Under the pieces are notes generated by a model. The model saw only the letters and a list, made by a program, of their open reading frames with translations. It was not told where the DNA came from and did not search any database. Positions 59,413 to 64,000 of a DNA stretch of 64,000 nt are shown piece by piece (position 1 is the stretch's first letter; each line of letters starts with the position of its first letter). Both the position numbers and the translations under genes were made by a program. The DNA is taken from the NCBI GenBank assembly GCA_015179025.1, contig WHUX01000008.1:1-64000 (forward strand). The letters run 5' to 3'. This stretch comes from Terfezia claveryi (taxonomy: Eukaryota > Ascomycota > Pezizomycetes > Pezizales > Pezizaceae).

Positions 59413-61824
59413 CTAATCCTTTGTAGGCCCTGCCCCCCTTCCCATCCTCTCAATACCGCCTCTCAGGGCACTTGCCCCGCCTGCCCTCGGCGCTGCTAGC
59501 CCACTCGCTCCTGCTCTCGGGGCCGCAATGCCGGTTACTCCTCCTGTCTCCCCAAGTGCTGTAATTCCAATTCCACTGGCCCTTCTCCGAACCCCTTCCC
59601 ACCCCTTCTCCAGTTTTTTTACATCCTTTACCTTCAAAGTCCCCGGTTTCGCAAGCCCACTCGATCTTGAGGGAGCTGGCCCCGCGCTAGGCGCAGGTTG
59701 GGGTTGTGGTCGAGGGTTAGTCTTTTGTGTGGATCTAGCTTCATGGCGCTCCTCCTCAGCTGCAGTTACAGCCTCACTGAGTGTTTGCATCTGCAGGGCG
59801 AGCATCTCCTCCACTGCACCGACTAATTCCCCTTTCTCACGTCGCTCTTTCTGAACTTGTTCCTTGAGTTGCTTGTTCTCACCCTTTCTGTTTTCATTCT
59901 GCGCCTTTACATCTTCCAACTCTTGGGTAAGGGCTTGGATTTTCGAGTTCAATTTTTCCACTTCAGTGATGGTTTTAGCAGGCCGAGATTGAGGAGGGGT
60001 TGCCTTGAGTGTCTCAATCTCGCTTTCCAGAGCCTTTACTTTCTTTTCCCATCGCTGCTCATACGATTTCTTCAATGCTGCAACTTTAGTCTCATGTTTT
60101 TGTTTGTACAGCACATGCAACTCTTTCGCAATTCTATCAACTTCCTCTTTACTTGCCCCTCCACTCGCACCCCCCCCTCCATTTGCACAATTAGCACACG
60201 GCGCCGGCCGATTTGCAATCGGATCGATAGGCGTATATGCTGGTGCGGGAGTATTGGATCTTACTAACTCCATCTCCTTCTTCGTTGCCTCCAGTTCTTG
60301 CCGCATTCTCTCTTCCTTTTCCCTCGCCTCATTGGACATCCTTTCCATTTCTCCGAATTGCACTCGCACCATCTCAATCTCTGCCTCAAATTTTTCTCTT
60401 GCCTCATTTGCATCTTTCACTACTCTCTCCCTCTCTTCGTCCCATTCCCTCCGTGCCTCTTCAAATTGTGCCTGGGCCTGCGCTCTGAATTTTGCCAAAA
60501 TCCCCTCGGCATCTGCTTTTCCTTGCTCTAATGTCTCAACCTCCTCACGTAGATCCCCACAGCGGCTTTCGGCCTCGCGAAGTGACTCCCTAAGATTCAA
60601 AACTTCGGCATCTTTGCCAGAGAGCTGCGCTTTAAGTTCCCCAAGCTGCGTTAAGAACCCTGATTTGAGTTTCTCAACTTCGCGGAGAGTGACACTGGGA
60701 ACAGAGCGGGGTGTTGGGGGGGGCGGGATATCGAAATCGATGAAGAACCGATTGTTATCAGGAGTCCCGGCGGTAGAGCGCCTGATGGGCGTTTCTGTAG
60801 TTTCAGACCTGCTTTTTAAGGGCTGTGGGGAGAAAAGATCACTGATACTCCCCCTGCTCGAGTGTACATGATGGTTTTGAAGAGTGTGGTGGTTCGGAGT
60901 CTGTCGTTGTTGAGGTGGCTGATTTACTGCGTTGAATTGGGCGGTGAAATCATCTATAAGTAATTGAGTGCTTTGGTCTCGCTCTTGGAAAGGCCGGATG
61001 GAGGAATTTGCGGCATGTCGACTGGGTGACGATGGCGAGATCATTGAGAAAACTGAACTTCGGCTCGAGGCACGACTGAGACGTGCCATTGAAGAGGGAG
61101 CTCTAGGGGTTGGTGAATCGGTAATGGGTGATCGTGTGGGTGTTTGTGGACGCTGATATGAGCGAATTGGCAACATCTGTTAGCCACAAATCATCAACAC
61201 ATTTGAGCAACAATAACGGAATTGAAATAAGAAACTTACAATTGCGCTCTGGCTTGCGTGTGCAGCTTCACCGTTTCCTAAAGTCGCAAAGTGTTGGACG
61301 GGACTCATGCTTGTCTCTTGATCCATAATATTCGTACCAATGTCGTTGTCATCATCATCTTCACCTTCCTCTAATATTCCTGCTGAAACACTTACTCCCC
61401 CACCGCTAAGCTGGCTACTGCTTGGTAGTACATCCTGCTGTGCCTGTGCCACCGTGGCACTCTCATTATTCCTCAAATTTGCAAAGACAGTCATGTCTGC
61501 ATCCAATTCCGAAAATTCCGTGACATCCCCTCCATCCTGCTCATCATCGGAGTTCCCTCCTTTGTCCATATCGACATCTTCATCTATATACACCCCACCA
61601 CCTACAGTACTTATCAAGTCGTCATCATTGTCATCATCAAGGCCAAATTCATCTGTAGGATTTGTTGCTGCCGGCGCAGTATGAGAGAGGGGTGTGGAGG
61701 AAGAAGAAACGTGCCGGGGGAAGGGACTGTGTCGTGTGGGAGTTGCATAATTCGAGGCAGGTGAGTTTGAGAGGCGCCTGGACCGCGGGGTAAATGGGGA
61801 AGAGGGTGGAGCCGGAGAGGACAT
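59413..61824 (-). CDS. Large coiled-coil protein, 2 exons, 782 aa
   Basis: Exons 61824-61240 and 61176-59413 join in phase 0 over a 63-bp intron (GTAAGT...TAACAG). The N-terminus MSSPAPPSSPFTPRSRRLS is Ser/Pro-rich with many SP/TP sites, followed by an acidic stretch (DEFGLDDDNDDD). A second Ser/Arg-rich patch (LSRASSRSSVFSMISPSSP) precedes a long coiled coil (second-exon residues about 170-470) interrupted by a CANCANGGGGASGGASKEE linker. The C-terminus is basic with Gly/Ala-rich repeats and VKDVKKLEKGWEGVRRR. This architecture suggests a cytoskeletal or spindle-pole-body scaffold of filamentous ascomycetes, possibly SnaD-like. That is inference from layout; I see no catalytic motif. Confidence 0.82.
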
Positions 61825-63581
61825 GTTTGGTAGTATTCTGTTGTGTCTGAATCCGACTGCTCTTGTGTTTACTTTCGACTGAGGTAAAGAAATTCGGAGG
61901 CCTTAAACCGCTCCGGCTCGTGGTCGCCAGTAGTAAGGTAGTATGTAAAGCTCTTCCTTCGTAGGCGTATGGTCAGTGAACGCGAACTCACAAGTACGAT
62001 TTCGAGCTCGAGACAATTCATGAATATTAATCTGGTAGGACTTAAACTAACCTTCAAAGGGGAGCTTTGCTTCGTGCTTGGTCGCGGAGAAACTGTGATG
62101 AGCGAGCCTTGAAGAACCTTGATAACGTCAAGGAGGAGGGAACAAGGAAGTTGTAGTCAGGTACTGTAGTCTGATCCAACGGCCAGGTTGTTTGTTTGTT
62201 TGTTATTGTTTTAGGGATGGTGGGGGTTGCGACGCATGGTTACGGCAACAACCTTAGTCATTGTTGTAAAACCTATGCAGGTTTAGGGCAGAGCCTTAGT
62301 CATGTTCTATACCTAGAATTGATTATTAACCTAACCCAAACAAGTATAGCCAAAAACCTCCAATACCTAACTAAGGAGACCTGTTGGTCAGGTGATGTAG
62401 CCTGTTTGAATTACCCTGAGTAGTCTGGCAATAAGTGCCCAATAGTAGCCAAAAACTTTTCAAACAAACAGTGACGACCTTCACATACCCGATCCACAAG
62501 TAGTGTTGCTTATTCTACTCGGAATTTGTGTGGTCTCGATTTTGGATGTTCCCAAGCAACCTTCCTTAGCTTCAGATCTTTGTTATACGTGGTGTCAACT
62601 ATTAACCTCAAAAGAAATCATGTTCCCTGAGCAGTCTTGAGAGTACTCCTGAGAGCTGGATGCTGGACCGGGCATCAGATTGACGTGTCGAAACTTTGGT
62701 GATTATATTTCTATTTATTGTCTAGGAACGGAGTACGATCCCGCGGAAGCATTTCAAACCCACCATCCATGCCATTAGTGTCAACTTTGTGAAATTACTA
62801 AAAACTAGCAACACTGTAGGCTGACTTCGATGGGTGTAAGAATTATGTATTCTCTAAATTCCTCCAAACTAAGCTAAACTTATTTCAACAATGAATACCT
62901 TTAAGGGCTACCGAAAGCCCATAACTAAGCTAGCTAGCCAATGCATACCATCCAACAAGCTATAAGAATTAAGCCATGTGGTACTCCGTATAGCATACCA
63001 CAAACCCAGGATCGATATCTGTCAAGTGTTTCATGCCCAGATCATCGCCATTAGATTAGGAGACTCTAAGTACAAATGCAAAATCCGCAAGTCATAGAGC
63101 CTATTGGGTACCCTAGTGGGCAACTTGAATAGAAAAGTATAAAAAGAAAGAAAAAAAGAAAAAAAGAAAAAGAACCCTCCCCTCATTTCTGGAATATCAC
63201 AAATGGTTTCTCCTAATCAAGCCAATACAACAAATAAAACAGACGCCCGTCAATTTAACAAATGAAATTCCCGCCCTTATTCCGCTGGTCCTCCCCTCAA
63301 TCTGGTCGGCCATTCTTCATGCCACAATAAGTGGTTATCACGCTTGGCTGCCGGAAAATGATTCCTGGTCTCATTGGAATAACCAATCTTTGAGAATTCA
63401 GCAGGGGTTATAATTTGGGGTATTTACCACAATTAGTGAGGATATCATGTATGCACCCTTTGGAATGGATATTCCACTGCCAGAGAATGATTCCGAATCT
63501 CATTGGAATAACCAACCAGATTTGAGGGCCAGCATGGGTTATAGAGGGGGTATTGGGTTCGTAATAATGTTTTTCAGTCCC
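61825..63581. other. Intergenic upstream of the coiled-coil gene
   Basis: No gene recognised. A purine tract (AAAGAAAGAAAAAAAGAAAAA) lies at about 63138-63173, and a short imperfect repeat (GGAATAACCAA with TTCCTGGTCTCATT/TTCCGAATCTCATT) appears near 63360 and 63490. Confidence 0.5.
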
Positions 63582-64000
63582 TTAGATCTTGTATAGTGCA
63601 TTGCTAGTAGTAAGGGTTCGGTAGCATGTATTGCACCTTTTTCGGTTTTCATCGCCGAACTGTAGACCATGATTCCGGTGGCGTTCTCGTGGTAAGTGTT
63701 TTGTTAATGCTTCAGCAATGATTGTGCGAGTTGGAGCATATGATATAGTGCATTGGCCACTTTGTACCATGTGAGTGATAAATCGTTCGCGGGCATGGAT
63801 GTGTTTTGTGCGGGGTCTAAAACCATCATTCTTTGCTAGAGCCAAGGCAACTTGTAAAGATTTGGACTTTCTGGCTTTAAATCTAGGAAACTTATTAACC
63901 ATGCTAGTTCTTTAGCAGCTTCTGTTCCTGCAATGAATTCGCCTTCCGTGCTGGATAGAACAGAGCAATTAAGCCTTGTTTTTCGAAGCCCAAGAAATGC
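63582..64000 (-). pseudogene. Ty1/copia RNase H fragment at the window edge
   Basis: The minus strand reads GLRKTRLNCSVLSSTEGEFI and AGTEAAKELAWLISF (63990-63890), the copia RNase H core, followed in another register by HIHARERFITHMVQSGQCT, APTRTIIAEALTKHLPRERH (the copia ...D.LTKxLP motif) and NRKRCNTCYRTLTTSNALYK before a stop. The frame shift near 63890 shows decay. The Cys pair at the end is at the same place as the zinc finger of the copia copy at 9451-10394. Reverse transcriptase would lie to the right of the window. Confidence 0.8.

Noticed and set aside
59528..60871. Plus-strand ORFs up to 288 codons
   Set aside because: Antisense of the coiled-coil gene; Ser/Phe/Leu bias is the complement of Glu/Lys/Arg-rich coding.
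1..64000. CRISPR arrays or bacterial operon features
   Set aside because: None seen; the tandem repeats lack conserved repeat/unique spacer structure, and genes have spliceosomal introns.

Overview
The window reads as nuclear DNA of a filamentous ascomycete (Pezizomycotina). Genes are split by short GT-AG introns (about 40-180 bp) with CTRAY-type branch sites. Recognisable host genes encode an indoleamine 2,3-dioxygenase, a Dal5-type MFS transporter, a cytochrome P450 and a LaeA-like methyltransferase. The rest is dominated by fungal transposons. No species can be named from sequence alone.

Layout. 1-2.6 kb: 5' end of a Ty3/gypsy element on the minus strand (LTR, gag, CCHC knuckle, start of protease), running off the left edge. 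3.1-4.6 kb: a decayed spliced gene of unknown family. 5.5-8.3 kb: a Plavaka/KDZ-type DNA transposon ending in a hairpin-rich minisatellite. 9.4-10.7 kb: the 3' end of a Ty1/copia element with an appended C2H2 zinc finger. 11.6-15.3 kb: a broken gene of unknown family, a short non-autonomous hAT element with an 8-bp target duplication, a Helitron fragment and a TA-flanked mariner-like MITE. 18.5-30 kb: LINE debris, then a second hAT copy (21297-29323) split by a full-length 7.06-kb LINE (21545-28609). Both insertions have intact target-site duplications, so the order of events can be read directly.

The right half is mainly host sequence: IDO (30.9-32.6 kb, minus), an orphan gene (35.1-36.0 kb, minus), tRNA-Gly(TCC) (36.45 kb), MFS transporter (38.6-40.7 kb, plus), P450 (49.6-51.7 kb, plus), LaeA-like methyltransferase (54.0-55.7 kb, minus), a large coiled-coil protein (59.4-61.8 kb, minus), and another copia end at the right edge. 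Spliced models of IDO, MFS, P450 and methyltransferase keep one frame through 4, 7, 8 and 8 exons, so these genes look intact. They lie kilobases apart with separate promoters, so a biosynthetic cluster is not supported.

Two window-wide signals stand out. First, the 9-mer AGTCTGGTT (either strand), usually with a flanking TA, recurs at least 15 times and marks the ends of small inverted-repeat elements. Second, LINE, gypsy and Plavaka ORFs are broken largely by TAG/TAA codons where CAG/CAA would keep the frame, the pattern expected from repeat-induced point mutation (RIP), while host genes lack such stops. Exon limits are by-eye models.
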